Source: Acrasis kona (lineage: Eukaryota > Heterolobosea > Eutetramitea > Acrasida > Acrasidae). Taken from it: DNA of 58,591 bases. Numbering within the stretch: the stretch's first letter is position 1; each line of letters starts with the position of its first letter. The stretch is from contig JAOPGA020000766.1 in assembly GCA_026419775.2 (NCBI GenBank), forward strand, positions 1 through 58,591, in the 5' to 3' direction. The position numbers and the translations under genes were made by a program. Below are positions 9,944 through 21,000 of this stretch, piece by piece. A model generated the notes under the pieces. The model did not search any database. It was not told the origin of the DNA and saw only the letters and a program-made list of their open reading frames with translations.

Positions 9944-10546
9944 TTAATGAGGTAGTTTGGCACTATTGTCTCCGACTGCTCCCTTTATTACTGCTGCGTT
10001 GAAGGGTCTGCTGTGTGTCTTGACACAACCGTTGCATGCCATGCAATAGGCTTCAGCTAACTTGGCTTGCGTTTCGTCTAACTCTGATGCTAATAAACAT
10101 CGTCCAGTGTTACCGTAATAGTAGAATCTGCGCTTGCAACCTCCATCAAAGTGTACTTGGCCTGCTACCTTGCTCATACAATCTAGTCTGCAGGATGCTG
10201 CAAGCTTGTTGTTGTTTGCCAAAAAGTAGTTTGAGTCGCGTCTTTTGTCTCCACCACCCATGTGAGCGTTCTTTTTGTCAGCAGAGGGACACTTTATTGG
10301 CGACTTGTCATCTTTGAATGATTGAACAAACTTGATGTTTTTAAAGTGTCTTCTGAATATATCAAAGATTGATGTTGGGGCGGGGGTCATTGGACTTAAT
10401 TTGATTGGTTCAACAGTTAGTCTTCCTAATTGCATCTCCCCTTCATACTTCTTCTTGTTATTACTGTTGGGAGGTGGAGCAATATCACCAGCAAACGCAG
10501 TCGCCAACAAACAGATAATCAAGAATAAAGCGAGTCCACGGTTCAT
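9944..10546 (-). CDS. Secreted cysteine-rich protein, paralogue A
   Basis: A 200-residue single-exon protein with a clear signal peptide (hydrophobic LALFLIICLLATAFA then GD). A short proline-containing region leads to a conserved C-terminal domain of about 115 residues. That domain has eight cysteines: CP, CRLDC, GGC, RC, YC, AC and GC in order. Its fixed end reads KGAVGDNSAKLPH. It is paralogous to 13033-13749 and 14214-14888, with the domain nearly identical and the linker diverged; this copy lacks their Thr/Pro mucin-like linker. Even Cys number and the signal peptide predict a disulfide-bonded extracellular protein. I recognise no named family; it may be a lineage-specific cell-surface, lectin-like or defence protein. 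Confidence 0.85.
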   Translation of the reverse strand: MNRGLALFLIICLLATAFAGDIAPPPNSNNKKKYEGEMQLGRLTVEPIKLSPMTPAPTSIFDIFRRHFKNIKFVQSFKDDKSPIKCPSADKKNAHMGGGDKRRDSNYFLANNNKLAASCRLDCMSKVAGQVHFDGGCKRRFYYYGNTGRCLLASELDETQAKLAEAYCMACNGCVKTHSRPFNAAVIKGAVGDNSAKLPH

Positions 10547-12576
10547 TGTGTTAATGTTTGTTATATATTTTTTTGTACCTGCTTTTTTGACATTGATTAT
10601 ATGACTTTGACAATATGGAATTCGGATTAAATGTCTAGTTTGGTATTGGATTACAAAAACAATTATTTTGCCGAATGTTTACAACCACTTTAGGATATAA
10701 AATGACATCATTTGTCCATATAGAAACAATTTTTTTCTATAACAAGATTGATTGAAATTATGTATTGCACTTGGTTTGTCCTCATCTTCATCACACTATC
10801 CTTTCAGTGTGCAGCCCGCCGTTGTAATAAATAATCGTATAGACAAGTGTAGGTAACAAGTGTTTACACGATCAATTCTAATAGATGTTTATTATGAACA
10901 TTCAAGCATCCTTTTTATACCGCTGTGGAACTTCCCTACGAAGTTCCATATGAACTTCGATACTAGTACGAACATCTCCTTACTGGCTAGTTCCCTTGTA
11001 ATGGATGTTACATTACAACAGCCGTTGACCATTTAAATGTGTTGTCTTTAGTTGTTCTGTTGATGGATCCTCCTAGTCCTCTTCTTAACCTGTTCATTAT
11101 TTCGATTTATTTTGTCAGTTCAGCAGTTTTGTCTGTATGTCCAATATTATTAAGCTTTTTGTGTCTCACCATGTTACAATTATGTTATTTTGAGATCATT
11201 TTCAAACTTTGCTGAATTTTTGAAACAATAACTCCCTGACAATTTCATTCCAGATTCTCTGGTGCTTGATAATTCAACAGGGATGTCATCTTCCAAAGCA
11301 TCTGTTTTCTCATCGGCTGTGAGGTTATGAAAAACAACCCTGTTTTTCTTACAAAAAAGAGAATGCATTGGATAATATCACGCTATCATTTATAGATTTA
11401 ATCTTTCTTGCCAACATACTTTCTGCAAGATGCCTTTTCATTTTGAATAGGAAAGGCCAAATACCCTCAACTATGTTGATGCCTATTCCAACATACCTGA
11501 CAAAGAGTGAGTATAGTGTTGCTCAAATTTTATAACTGTGTTTAAAAGATTCTTATATTATAAAGATCCAGCAACTGCTTAAAAGTACATAAATAAAAGG
11601 TAAGGAAAAATAAATCAGAGAAGTTGTCAGACGCTATTGGTGACGTGGGATCTTTGAGTCTGGTTGTTGAGGATAAGGAAATCAAAGTGAAAAAGATGAT
11701 AGCACATCAATGGTGATTAACAAGTGTTTTACATAAAAAATTGGACGAGTCCGGAATTGAACCGGAGACTTCTTGCATGCTAAGCAAGCACTCTATGTTT
11801 AATCACCAACTGAGTTACACGCCCTGCTTTATTAACAATTTTAGTTAATATAGTCTTAGATGATATGTGTGTAAAGCGTTTTTACCACTTCTATTGTAAC
11901 TGCCACCATATGCATAACAATTATAATTTATATAATTACATTATACCGCCTCTTTTAAAAGTTCCAGGTTGGTGGATGGGATTGATATATTTTTAGTTTA
12001 ACCTGTACCGCCTCTAAGAACCCTGGGATTAAAGCAGTTCACAGCTTCTCAAAGCTGAGCTCTTTAGAAGAAAAACTCCGAGTGTGCGACCATCAGCTTC
12101 TCTCTGCCATTATTTCAGAGAGGAATCGACTCGCAAGCTGCGAGTTCATTTATGTTCAGGCCCAACATCCTCACTTCTTTTCGACATTGTTTGCAAAGGC
12201 GAAGTTCCACACTGCCCAAATCATCCACTCATCAATCAACATTGTAGGCAAAAGACCATTGCTAAGTAATTCAGATGACTGAAGTTTTGGATTGAACGGT
12301 TCACCAGACCCATATAACGCAATTTGCAGAAATACAAATTGGAGTACAGGCTGAGTGTTTTCAAATAGTACAATAGCATTCACATGACTGCTAGTAGACA
12401 ACAAATTACAATTGGAAATTCAACATCAATTTGAAAAAATTGAAGTTTCCGTTATAACTAAAATACTGTCATCATCATTACACAACAAAAATTCATTCGC
12501 GCATAAACTATGTAAAATATAGATAATATAAAAGTTATACATGCAACTCAAAAGGGGTGTATGTTGATTTAAGAGG
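10547..12576. other. Gene-poor island around tRNA-Ala
   Basis: About 2 kb holding only the tRNA at 11742-11824 with confidence. A 24-codon ATG frame at 10760-10834 encodes a signal-peptide-like hydrophobic stretch and then stops; it may be a leftover first exon of a secreted gene. Minus-strand frames at 11180-11368 (62 codons) and 12171-12404 (77 codons) have protein-like composition but no identifiable domain and may be gene remnants. A short direct repeat TACCGCCTCT occurs near 11945 and 12005. Confidence 0.4.
11742..11824 (-). tRNA. tRNA-Ala(AGC) with enlarged D-loop
   Basis: Read on the minus strand, the acceptor stem GGGCGTG pairs with CTCGTCC and includes the G3-U70 pair that identifies alanine tRNAs. 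The anticodon arm is CTTGC-TTAGCAT-GCAAG, giving anticodon AGC. The T arm is TCCGG-TTCAATT-CCGGA. The D-stem is ACTC/GAGT, but its loop is 18 nt, AGTTGGT followed by an extra GATTAAACAT and A. Removing about 10 nt would restore a normal loop. No anticodon-loop intron is present. There is one mismatch (6-67) in the acceptor stem. A second copy at 45784 has the same oddity with a different insert. Confidence 0.85.
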
Positions 12577-12829
12577 TCAGAGGGGCCAACTTGTCATCGT
12601 TGAATGATTGAACAGCTTTAAAACCGAAGTTTTTGAAGAAATTAAACCCAAACATTGTCGTTGGAGCAGAGGTTAATAATTTCAAATGAATTGGTTTGTT
12701 AAAGGCTCAATAACTCCTATTATGCCGAACTAGTTACTTCTACTTTTAAAGCTGTCATTGGGGATGTCACTGGCAAACACAGTTGTCAACAAACAGAGAA
12801 CCAACAGCGAGACAGATCTGTGGTGCATT
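12577..12829 (-). pseudogene. Decayed copy of secreted cysteine-rich protein A
   Basis: On the minus strand this aligns with the 5' half of the paralogue at 9944-10546. It keeps the start region, traces of the signal peptide, the linker with its TSAPTT-like part, and the SFNDDK-type stretch just before the Cys domain. The Cys-rich domain itself is missing and the frame is interrupted. It lies between intact paralogues, as expected for birth-and-death evolution of a tandem host family. Confidence 0.7.
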
Positions 12830-13032
12830 GTGCAATGTTATTTGTTTATTATTTTGTTTAAACCTGTTTATGTACCTTTTTTTTGACATTGACAAGATGA
12901 AAGACGACGACGGATATAGTCCCGATTTGGTATCTTGATTCAAAAACAGTCATTTCATCTCAGCCCAATGAATTTTATCTTCCACCAATTAGTTAATGCC
13001 ACTTCTAAAATGTTTTGAATGTATTGTTTATT

Positions 13033-13749
13033 TTAATGAGGTAATTTGGCGCTGTTGTCTCCGACTGCTCCTTTAGCACTGGCTGCGTTGAATGCTCTGT
13101 TGTGTGTCTTGACGCATCCGTTGCATCTCATGCAATATGTTTCTGCTAACTTGGCTTGCGTGTCGTCTAACTCTGACGCTACTTGACAACGATTAGCGTT
13201 TGCATAATAGAAGAATCTTTGTTTGCAACCTCCATCAAAGTGCAGTTGACCTGCAACTTGACTCATACAATCAAGGCGACAAGATGCAGCAAGTTTAAGG
13301 TTCTTTGATAAGAAGTAGTTGGATTGGCGTCTTGTGTCTCCTCCACCCACATGTTTATTCTTTTCAATAGCACCAAAAGGACATTGAACAGGTGATTTAT
13401 CGTCAACGAATGCTTGGACCCAATTTCCGCCTAATGATCTTGTAGACACCTTCGGCAGGAAGGTTGGTCTAAATGGTACTCTGTTGAATATGGGTAGTCT
13501 TGGTGGTAATGTGGTAGGTTGTCTTGTAGTGGTTGGCGGGGGCGTTGTGGTAGTTGGCGGTGGTGTTGTTGGTGAAGGCATTGGCCCATCAAACAATGGG
13601 GCCTCTTGAAACATAGGTTTGGGATCTTTCTTATCCGTGAAATCTTGTCTATAACCTACCCTATCATATTCCGAAGACATGACATTTTTATCACCAGCGA
13701 AGACAACGCACAATAAACCGAGTAACACCAAAGACACCACAGCCCTCAT
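13033..13749 (-). CDS. Secreted cysteine-rich protein, paralogue B with mucin-like linker
   Basis: I start at the ATG at 13749 (MRAVVSLVLLGLLCVVFAGD), which gives a clean signal peptide and matches paralogue C; an in-frame ATG 14 codons upstream is less likely. The mature protein has a charged segment, a Thr/Pro linker (TPPPTTTTPPPTTT style, about residues 60-85) that probably carries O-glycans, and the shared C-terminal eight-cysteine domain ending in KGAVGDNSAKLPH. The total is about 238 residues. The domain is almost identical to paralogue C, so duplication is recent or gene conversion acts here. Role unknown; extracellular or cell-surface is the likely location. Confidence 0.85.
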   Translation of the reverse strand: MRAVVSLVLLGLLCVVFAGDKNVMSSEYDRVGYRQDFTDKKDPKPMFQEAPLFDGPMPSPTTPPPTTTTPPPTTTRQPTTLPPRLPIFNRVPFRPTFLPKVSTRSLGGNWVQAFVDDKSPVQCPFGAIEKNKHVGGGDTRRQSNYFLSKNLKLAASCRLDCMSQVAGQLHFDGGCKQRFFYYANANRCQVASELDDTQAKLAETYCMRCNGCVKTHNRAFNAASAKGAVGDNSAKLPH

Positions 13750-13907
13750 TGTTTTTGTTGTATTTTGACGTTTGAAATTAAATTTGTCCATTCACAATTA
13801 ACCAACTGCTGATGTTGAAATAGAATTATAAGCGCACCGCACCCTACATAATAGCCTTATTAATATGCAATTTCTTATTTTTCGACACGTTACAACTTTT
13901 TTGATAT

Positions 13908-14093
13908 TTAAATAATTAATTTCGACACAACCGTCAAAAGAAATCGCAGTTTTACCATTATCGAGAAATTGTTAACAATGGCTTCATCAAATACAGGTTG
14001 GGGATCTTTCTTACCAACGGGATAACCGATGGATCTCAACGACATAACTTCCATGGACCTATAGCTGTTCATGTGAGCTTTTGTTGAGCACAT
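13908..14093 (-). pseudogene. Remnant of secreted cysteine-rich paralogue (N-terminal part)
   Basis: The translation contains VMSLRSIGYPVGKKDPQPVFDEA, which parallels VMSSEYDRVGYRQDFTDKKDPKPMFQEA of paralogue B. Neither the signal peptide nor the Cys domain is intact. It sits exactly between paralogues B and C, so it is a broken fourth or fifth family member rather than an independent gene. Confidence 0.6.
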
Positions 14094-14213
14094 ACAGGAA
14101 ATGTACGCATCAACATCTAACTTTGTGTCCGATTGAGAGGTTTTAGGGTATTCAAAAGCCTTATAACCGAAGATTAAATAATATAATTCATCACTAAAAT
14201 GTAAAGAAATGTT

Positions 14214-14888
14214 TTAATGAGGTAATTTGGCGCTGTTGTCTCCGACTGCTCCTTTAGCACTGGCTGCGTTGAATGCTCTGTTGTGTGTCTTGACGCATCC
14301 GTTGCATCTCATGCAATATGTTTCTGCTAACTTGGCTTGCGTGTCGTCTAACTCTGATGCTATTTGGCAGCGACCGACATTTGCATAGTAGAAGAATCTT
14401 TGTTTGCAACCTCCATCAAAGTGCAGTTGACCTGCAACTTGACTCATACAATCAAGGCGACAAGATGCAGCAAGTTTAAGGTTCTTTGATAAGAAGTAGT
14501 TGGATTGGTGTCTTGTGTTTCCTCCACCCACATGTTCATTCTTCTCAATAGTATCAAAAGGACATTTTATTGGTGATTTATCTTCAATAAAAGCTTGCAC
14601 CCATTTTCCGCCTGGTCTTGTACTTGGCAATTTTGGAAGAGTAAAGGCTGGTATATTTTTTGGTCTTGGTGGCAATGTGGTTGTTGGAGATTTGGTGGTA
14701 GTTGGCGGAGGTTTAGTAGTGGTTGGTGGAGGGTTTGTGGTAGTAGGAGCATAAATGATTTCGGGTTCTGGCGTTTCCCAACCAACTGTTTTGATTGCCT
14801 GGCTTAATTCTGAGGACATGACATTTTTATCACCAGCGAAGACAACGCACAATAAACTGAGTAACACCAAAGACACCACAGCCCTCAT
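14214..14888 (-). CDS. Secreted cysteine-rich protein, paralogue C with mucin-like linker
   Basis: 224 residues in one exon. The signal peptide MRAVVSLVLLSLLCVVFAGD is nearly identical to that of paralogue B. The Thr/Pro linker lies at about residues 48-75. The C-terminal domain keeps all eight cysteines (CP, CRLDC, GGC, RC, YC, RC, GC). Upstream minus-strand sequence shares the TTGTTTTTGTT leader with paralogue B, which suggests the duplicated unit included the promoter. Linkers differ in repeat number while domain and signal are conserved, a pattern of secreted proteins under varied outside selection. The function is not known to me. Confidence 0.85.
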   Translation of the reverse strand: MRAVVSLVLLSLLCVVFAGDKNVMSSELSQAIKTVGWETPEPEIIYAPTTTNPPPTTTKPPPTTTKSPTTTLPPRPKNIPAFTLPKLPSTRPGGKWVQAFIEDKSPIKCPFDTIEKNEHVGGGNTRHQSNYFLSKNLKLAASCRLDCMSQVAGQLHFDGGCKQRFFYYANVGRCQIASELDDTQAKLAETYCMRCNGCVKTHNRAFNAASAKGAVGDNSAKLPH

Positions 14889-15295
14889 TGTTTTTGTTTT
14901 ATTTTGATGATTGAAATGTTTGTCCTACTCGCAAGTCAACTATCCAATTGCGCTGATGTTAAAATAGAATGACAATCATATCCTTCTTGGTACATTAAAT
15001 AGCCTTATTAATTACCGGTCAATTGGGAATTTTAACTTTGCTGTGCTTTACTTCACAATACCTCCAAAGCATGATAATTGTGTTTTAACACAAAAAGCAA
15101 ATAAACATATATACTTGCCAACTTGTAGCATACTTATCTCATAAATTATCACACAACAGTTCATGTCTATGAAAACTACATAAACCAATAGCACCCACAA
15201 CAAATCAACTTTTCAATAGAACAACCATTTCTATTCACACACAACTCGTCATTTTTCGGTAAAGCAAAAACATTAAAATCTCAATAAAATTAATT
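14889..15295. other. Intergenic stretch, no gene seen
   Basis: About 400 AT-rich bases upstream of paralogue C and downstream of the DUF89 gene. It holds promoter-like AT runs and an AATAAA-type signal near 15283. No further feature is supported. Confidence 0.45.
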
Positions 15296-16558
15296 TCACT
15301 TTTTATTGAACAATTGCACAAGTCCATATTTGCCGTTGAAGCGCCACTCTGAGTCCTTCTTGTTCATCTTTTCAAATGTATCCTCAGCTACACCAATTAA
15401 AGATTCCGACTTTAAAGTTCTCAAGGCAACCACGTTTGTTGGCATGTAACCGACGATGGATGAAAATTCTGTTTTTGTGTCCCAAAGTGTGTCGTTGATT
15501 AATCTTCTGTAATTTGCATCTCCTTTGATAAATACAACGTCATGTAGCTTGAGCTTATTGTTCATTTCTGATGTGAGTTCATGGAATGGAAGTGGACCGG
15601 TAAAGAATGGATCTGGTGTGATTTTCCAACGTCCTTGGTCAAAGTGTTGTTTGAAGCGTTCTGCAAATTCTTGTGTGATGGGGTCGGCATGCTGAATGAG
15701 TTGGTCAACTGTGAAATGTACATCCTTCTCCATTACGTCAGATACGAAGACTGGTTGTGACTTGACGTAAAAGGTAAAAGTTTTGGCAATATTAAGGAAT
15801 GTAAGTGTTTCTGCTAGATATAAATCATTAACAAATTCTTGACCACAGTTATCTGCTATTAGGCCAAAGGAACCTTCTTGAATTGAATTTAGTGTCTTGA
15901 CTGTTTCGTCAACATTGTCGGAAATTACATGCTCTCTTTTTTCCTTCATGTCCTTCTTGAGATCTTCTGTTTTTTGATGGTCATGTCTGGCACCGCCACT
16001 AAAGGATAAGTCGGCTTGGTTGCCCCAAAGTGCATTAAGTAGCGCGAACTGCATGTGTTCTGTTTTGGATGCTTCATCAAGTGGGCCTTGTTCAAACTCT
16101 TTGGTTTCTTGACTAACGGCTTTTATTGTACCGTGCTCTATGGGGTCACTTAATGACTCTTCTTTTTGTTGTGTGAATGGATCAGCAAGATAATTTGGAC
16201 TGGACTCATCAAAATACCCTATAATGTCTAAAATTAGTCTGTAAAAGTAGTTTTCTGTAAAAAACCAAGGTAGATCTAGCCAGGTGTTCTTTGTTACGTC
16301 AAAAGACTGCTCGCATTGCTTCCATGCAGTAAACTCATCATTTTGTTGAATGTATTTTATATTGGCCGAAGGTACTTTACCATCCTTGTCCGAGACCTCA
16401 GCCTTTAATTCTAGCAAGCGATCTTGTATCTCTTTAGTATAGTTATTGTTTTTGATTATTTTATCCATAATCTGCCCTAGTCTTTCAACAATAGACTTGT
16501 ACGTAAAGCCTCCATTACGTCCATTTAGTGGTTTAGCAATGTCAGGTATGATCAACAT
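15296..16558 (-). CDS. ARMT1-like DUF89 metal-dependent phosphatase
   Basis: A 420-residue single-exon protein matching the eukaryotic DUF89 subfamily that includes human ARMT1/C6orf211 and yeast YMR027W. The metal-binding signature is DNCGQEFVNDL (Asp-Asn), with KGDANYRRLIND further on and a C-terminal Lys region (ALRTLKSE). The N-terminal half is helical (WLDLPWFFTENYFYRLIL), as in relatives. These cytosolic enzymes are Mn/Ni-dependent and remove phosphate from damaged or over-produced sugar phosphates such as fructose 1-phosphate; methyltransferase activity has also been reported for ARMT1. Length is normal for the family. It stands alone on the minus strand, divergent from the gene starting at 16831. 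Confidence 0.85.
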   Translation of the reverse strand: MLIIPDIAKPLNGRNGGFTYKSIVERLGQIMDKIIKNNNYTKEIQDRLLELKAEVSDKDGKVPSANIKYIQQNDEFTAWKQCEQSFDVTKNTWLDLPWFFTENYFYRLILDIIGYFDESSPNYLADPFTQQKEESLSDPIEHGTIKAVSQETKEFEQGPLDEASKTEHMQFALLNALWGNQADLSFSGGARHDHQKTEDLKKDMKEKREHVISDNVDETVKTLNSIQEGSFGLIADNCGQEFVNDLYLAETLTFLNIAKTFTFYVKSQPVFVSDVMEKDVHFTVDQLIQHADPITQEFAERFKQHFDQGRWKITPDPFFTGPLPFHELTSEMNNKLKLHDVVFIKGDANYRRLINDTLWDTKTEFSSIVGYMPTNVVALRTLKSESLIGVAEDTFEKMNKKDSEWRFNGKYGLVQLFNKK

Positions 16559-16830
16559 TTTTGTTTGGGCAACTTTGTAATAATAGCAAATGCGTTCCTG
16601 TTGAGATGAAAGAAATTTTCATACGGGAATTTTCATGTCGCACCGTTACATGTATATCAGGTATGTGATTTAGTAAAACATTCAATAAAATAGAAACCAG
16701 ATGACGTAGTAGCATGCACCATCGGGTTTTCCTTTGTTAAATTTTTTCCTTATGGGAAAAACTGTCACACGTCAAATGCTCCGAACTAGTCAATAGGATT
16801 TTTTAAACGGAGAAGGTGCATCTGAGTCAT

Positions 16831-17961
16831 ATGAGAAAGCCGAGTAATGAGAATCGGAGGCACACTGTTACGAAGAACATGGGTGATGATGTTGCTGACG
16901 TTTTGAAGCAATTTAAAGAAAAAAACGACATGTATGACTCAACAGGATCTTGCCCCAGTCCAATACCTTTGAGCAAGCGTGCTTTAATTTCATCACCTGT
17001 AAATACCCCACCTAGTCCTCGACCGTCCGCTTTGATGTTTAGTCCAAATGAATCGGTAGTGGGCGAAGGTGCCCTACGAAAAATGTATAGGAAATTTACC
17101 ACTCTATTCAAAAGTCGTGCTGGACCTGTTAGATTGATACCAGATAGAAATCCACCAACAAATCCAACAAACATAATGTGCGAAAAGATCGAGACTGATC
17201 TAGCCAATGTAATCAGCGAGAGGGCGAACGAAAGCATGTATACGTATAAAATGGGCATAGTGTACTTTAAAATGAGAACAAAACGAGAGGAATCATTATC
17301 GGACACACCATCATACTCTCCTTCTACCTCAGAATCACCATTAAATTTCATGGAAGCGTTTGAAAATGTGTTTTCGCCGAACACACCGTCAGAATCTCCG
17401 AGTCCCATCAGAGGTGGAAACTTGGAGAACCGAACTAGCCTTACCAGCCTTAAAAAAGTTAAAGAAGTCTACACTGAGAAGCTTTTAGAGGTCACAAAAT
17501 CACAACACATACTGAGTTACAAATTAAACAACTCCATCAAAGCGCAACTTCCACACAACCCACCGACAGACTACGAAAAATGTTACTCAATAGGAGAAGA
17601 TTTTACCATAACAGCAGTAGGTCAGAGCACAATTAGCGTTAAAGGAGGAAGAAACGTTCAAGCATACTTGATTACCATCACATTCGTCGCATATTATACA
17701 TTAACATTTGCCGTTACCGACGAAGACGATTATCAAGATTGGTTGAGCGTTCTTAACATTCACGCCACAAGAAACATTGCAGTAGCTCCAATGAGAAAAT
17801 ACGTTTCCCTACAAGAAGAAATTGACACAAAAATCATAGAAGAGTACAACATGTTGGTGGAATTGGGAGAGGAGTCCGTAAACACTGTTGGAGGTGTGAG
17901 GTTTTTAGATTTGATGAACACCTATTCAGACACCATACGAAAAATCAAGAACAAAACATAA
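16831..17961 (+). CDS. Unknown protein with disordered N-terminus and PH-like C-terminal region
   Basis: 376 residues from the first in-frame ATG at 16831. The N-terminal 180 residues are rich in Ser and Pro, with repeated short patterns such as SPSPI, SPVNTPPSPRPS and SPSTSESP that look like proline-directed phosphorylation sites. The C-terminal part (about 245-320) reads like a beta-rich domain ending YTLTFAVTDEDDYQDWLSVLN, which resembles the last strand and helix of a pleckstrin-homology domain. That is a weak resemblance only. No membrane segment or signal peptide is seen. It may be a phospho-regulated membrane-binding adaptor; this is inference. It is convergent with the long kinase gene at 18018. 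Confidence 0.7.
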   Translation: MRKPSNENRRHTVTKNMGDDVADVLKQFKEKNDMYDSTGSCPSPIPLSKRALISSPVNTPPSPRPSALMFSPNESVVGEGALRKMYRKFTTLFKSRAGPVRLIPDRNPPTNPTNIMCEKIETDLANVISERANESMYTYKMGIVYFKMRTKREESLSDTPSYSPSTSESPLNFMEAFENVFSPNTPSESPSPIRGGNLENRTSLTSLKKVKEVYTEKLLEVTKSQHILSYKLNNSIKAQLPHNPPTDYEKCYSIGEDFTITAVGQSTISVKGGRNVQAYLITITFVAYYTLTFAVTDEDDYQDWLSVLNIHATRNIAVAPMRKYVSLQEEIDTKIIEEYNMLVELGEESVNTVGGVRFLDLMNTYSDTIRKIKNKT

Positions 17962-18017
17962 CTTGTATAATATAAACTTTTTTATTCGAGTTGACTTTAT
18001 CATTTACAAAATATACA

Positions 18018-21000
18018 TCAATCTCTCAAGGTCAACATTAATTCGTTAAAGTCCTTTTGAGAAATAGGCTTATTCAAAAAACGATCCATACCAGCTTCAA
18101 TACCAGCGTCGTGGTATTCCTTTCGAACATTACCAGACAAACCAATGATAAAAACGCCATTCTCGACGTTTGCATCACTTTCATGTTGCCTTATTCTTTT
18201 GGTTGACTCGTAGCCATCCATCAGAGGCATTACAATATCCATGATAATTAAATCGAATGGACCATGTTCGATAAAAATATCTAATGCCTCTTTACCATTA
18301 TTCGACACCATACACTCACATTTCAATTTTTCTAACATTCTAACGACGACGCGTTGATTAATGTTATTGTCCTCCGCTACGAGAGCTCTAGTCTTTCGTA
18401 GGGTGGTACTTGGTATTTTATGTTTTTTCTTGACAAGATGCACTTGTTTGGATTGTTGCTGGCTTTCTACCGCAGAGTCATTTGTATTGGACAAAGTACA
18501 CTTGAAAGAGAACTTGAATTCAGTTCCTACACCTTTTGTGCTACTGACGCTAATGGTGCCGCCCATCATATCTACGATGGCTTTGCTGATATACAGCCCT
18601 AACCCACTTCCACCATAGTCGGAATAAATTCGTTGTGTGGCTTGAGAAAAGCGGTTGAATAAACCAGCCATCTCAGATTCAGTCATACCACACCCAGTGT
18701 CTTTCACGGAAATGTGAAGCGCGTTCTGAGCATCCATACTGAATGATATCACAACACTTCCACTGGAGGTAAACTTGATCGCATTTGTAATCAAGTTCAT
18801 GAGGACAGTCATGAGACGATCTCCATCCATATCAACAGTCAAGTCATTAGAGAGATTTGCATTATTACAAGACAACAAGATGTTTTTTCTGGACGCTTCT
18901 ACAGCATTCATACTAACTGCACTCTGAAAAATAGACAAGAGACGAACAGGCGTCGGGTTCAAAGTAACTTTGCCCAACTCGAGTTTGCTTAATGTTAAAA
19001 CATCATTGGTGACAACTTTTTGATACTGACCACACACCACAATGGATTCGATAGAGTCCATGATGGTGCGTATATTTGACTCGACCTGATGCGACTTTTT
19101 TATTTGAGATACACAACCACTAATAACCTCACAATTACCCAGTATACCTTGGATAGGATTTCTAATTTCGTGACAAATGCGATCTATAAACTCTTCTTGC
19201 TTTAGCCGATAGCTTTCTTCTTCTTCCGCTCTCTTTCTTTGCACCCTTGCCAACTGTTCCATACTTCTCATGTACACTTCTTCTTCTGCTCTCTTCTTTT
19301 GGATATTTGCCAACTGCTCCATACTTCTCATCTGGACATCGAATTGCTTACTATGTTGGATGGAAATAGCAAGTTGACTTGCCAACACGGTCAACACCAA
19401 AACACATTCAGGTTTAAAACAATCGGACATTAATTCATTACTCAGATACAAAACACCAGTTAAATTGCCTTGATAAGTAATAGGCATACATAAAATACTT
19501 TTACAAAGATTAGAGCCAACAGGTTGAAAGTCCTGCGTTACAGAATGAGCACACCCGATTAATAATTTTTGTCTGGTCTGCAACACATGTTTGACGATTG
19601 ACATGTTACCTTTGTTCCACAACTCTAATGGCATGTTACACATGGTACGAATCTCTCCGTTATTACCACAGGTGGCCTCTACTTTGCCATCTATAATGAC
19701 GCTCATGGAAGTTGCACCCGCAGTTTCCTTTATTACTTTTATTACATTCATTAATAAAACATTCATGTCTATGCTACTTGAAATGATCTGAGTGGTCTTT
19801 ATTATATTTTGTAAATCAAAAAAGTAAGGATTGTTATTAGTCATGGTGGGCGTCTCAATATCATCACTATGTGACATTCTTGCAGGTTTCACCAGCAATG
19901 GGTAATCGGACAACAACTGATTAACTTTACGGTGAGCACCCCACAGGTAATAATCATCAAAAGAAGACTGAATACAAGACTCATGTAAGATTTTCATTCC
20001 TATTGATTTACAAAATTTGCCGTAACATTCATAAGCAATTGCTCTTTCATGCAACAAGTTATATTTGGTACAGTAATCAACAGACAAATCATACAAACGC
20101 AATGCCGACGGAACATCGACCTTTACATACGCAGCATACTCTGCGCTCACTAATGTATATTTATTAATAAAATTTTCTGCACAATAATGACTCCATGTTT
20201 GCAAATTACTTTGATTAGCATCCAGTTGACCAATCAAAATATCCCTTGTTTGCGAATCAATGCAATGCCCACACAACCGGATGGCCTTGATAATCAACAA
20301 GGAAGAATAAAAATTAAAAATCACGTTCACGTAAAATTTCGTAACAAATCTTTCAAGCTTAACAACAGCCGACAACTTTTTTATTAACTTTTTAGCAAAT
20401 CCCAACGGATCACTCACATGCCGGTCATCACAAAACAAGATCACTTTAATCATGAAACGCAACATTTTATGTTCGGTATAAGCAAACCCCCCACCACTTT
20501 CACAATCATAAACCTCGCTCAAGAAACGCTTCTTCTCTTCCTTAATGATGTCGGTTGAAATGATGTGATTCATCAAATGACGCATAATAAAAGAATAACT
20601 TGAAATTAAACCACATGTTAATGTATTATTATTTTTTTTGGCAATGTTTAAAAAATGTTGAACCTCTTCATAGCTCCTAACCAAGTGATATCCTCCGTAC
20701 AACATGATGGTGCTCGTAACTACCATGCTATAAACAGCATAAATAGTTTCTCCACATGCATTTCCCATGCTATAACACTCTCTCGAATAATCCATGGCCT
20801 GTCTTATGGGTTTGATCCAATGATGAATCAAATGGCAATACAAATGAACGGCTCTCACTCTTTGTGCGTGGTCGTCCACGAAAATCTCGAATGAACATTT
20901 TAACATTAATTCAGAAAATAATTTTCCGAGTCGATATCCCTTTTCGCTTCTGGTGTCCAACATGATGCTGCTGTGTAATGTTAATATGGCGCTGCTGTTT

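Noticed and set aside
14500-14754. A Gly/Val-rich plus-strand frame opposite paralogue C
   Set aside because: It mirrors the Thr/Pro linker codons and has no independent support.
16827-17408. A 193-codon minus-strand frame opposite the unknown protein at 16831-17961
   Set aside because: It is the complement of Ser/Pro-rich codons; the plus-strand frame is longer, has an ATG and a proper stop with poly(A) signal.
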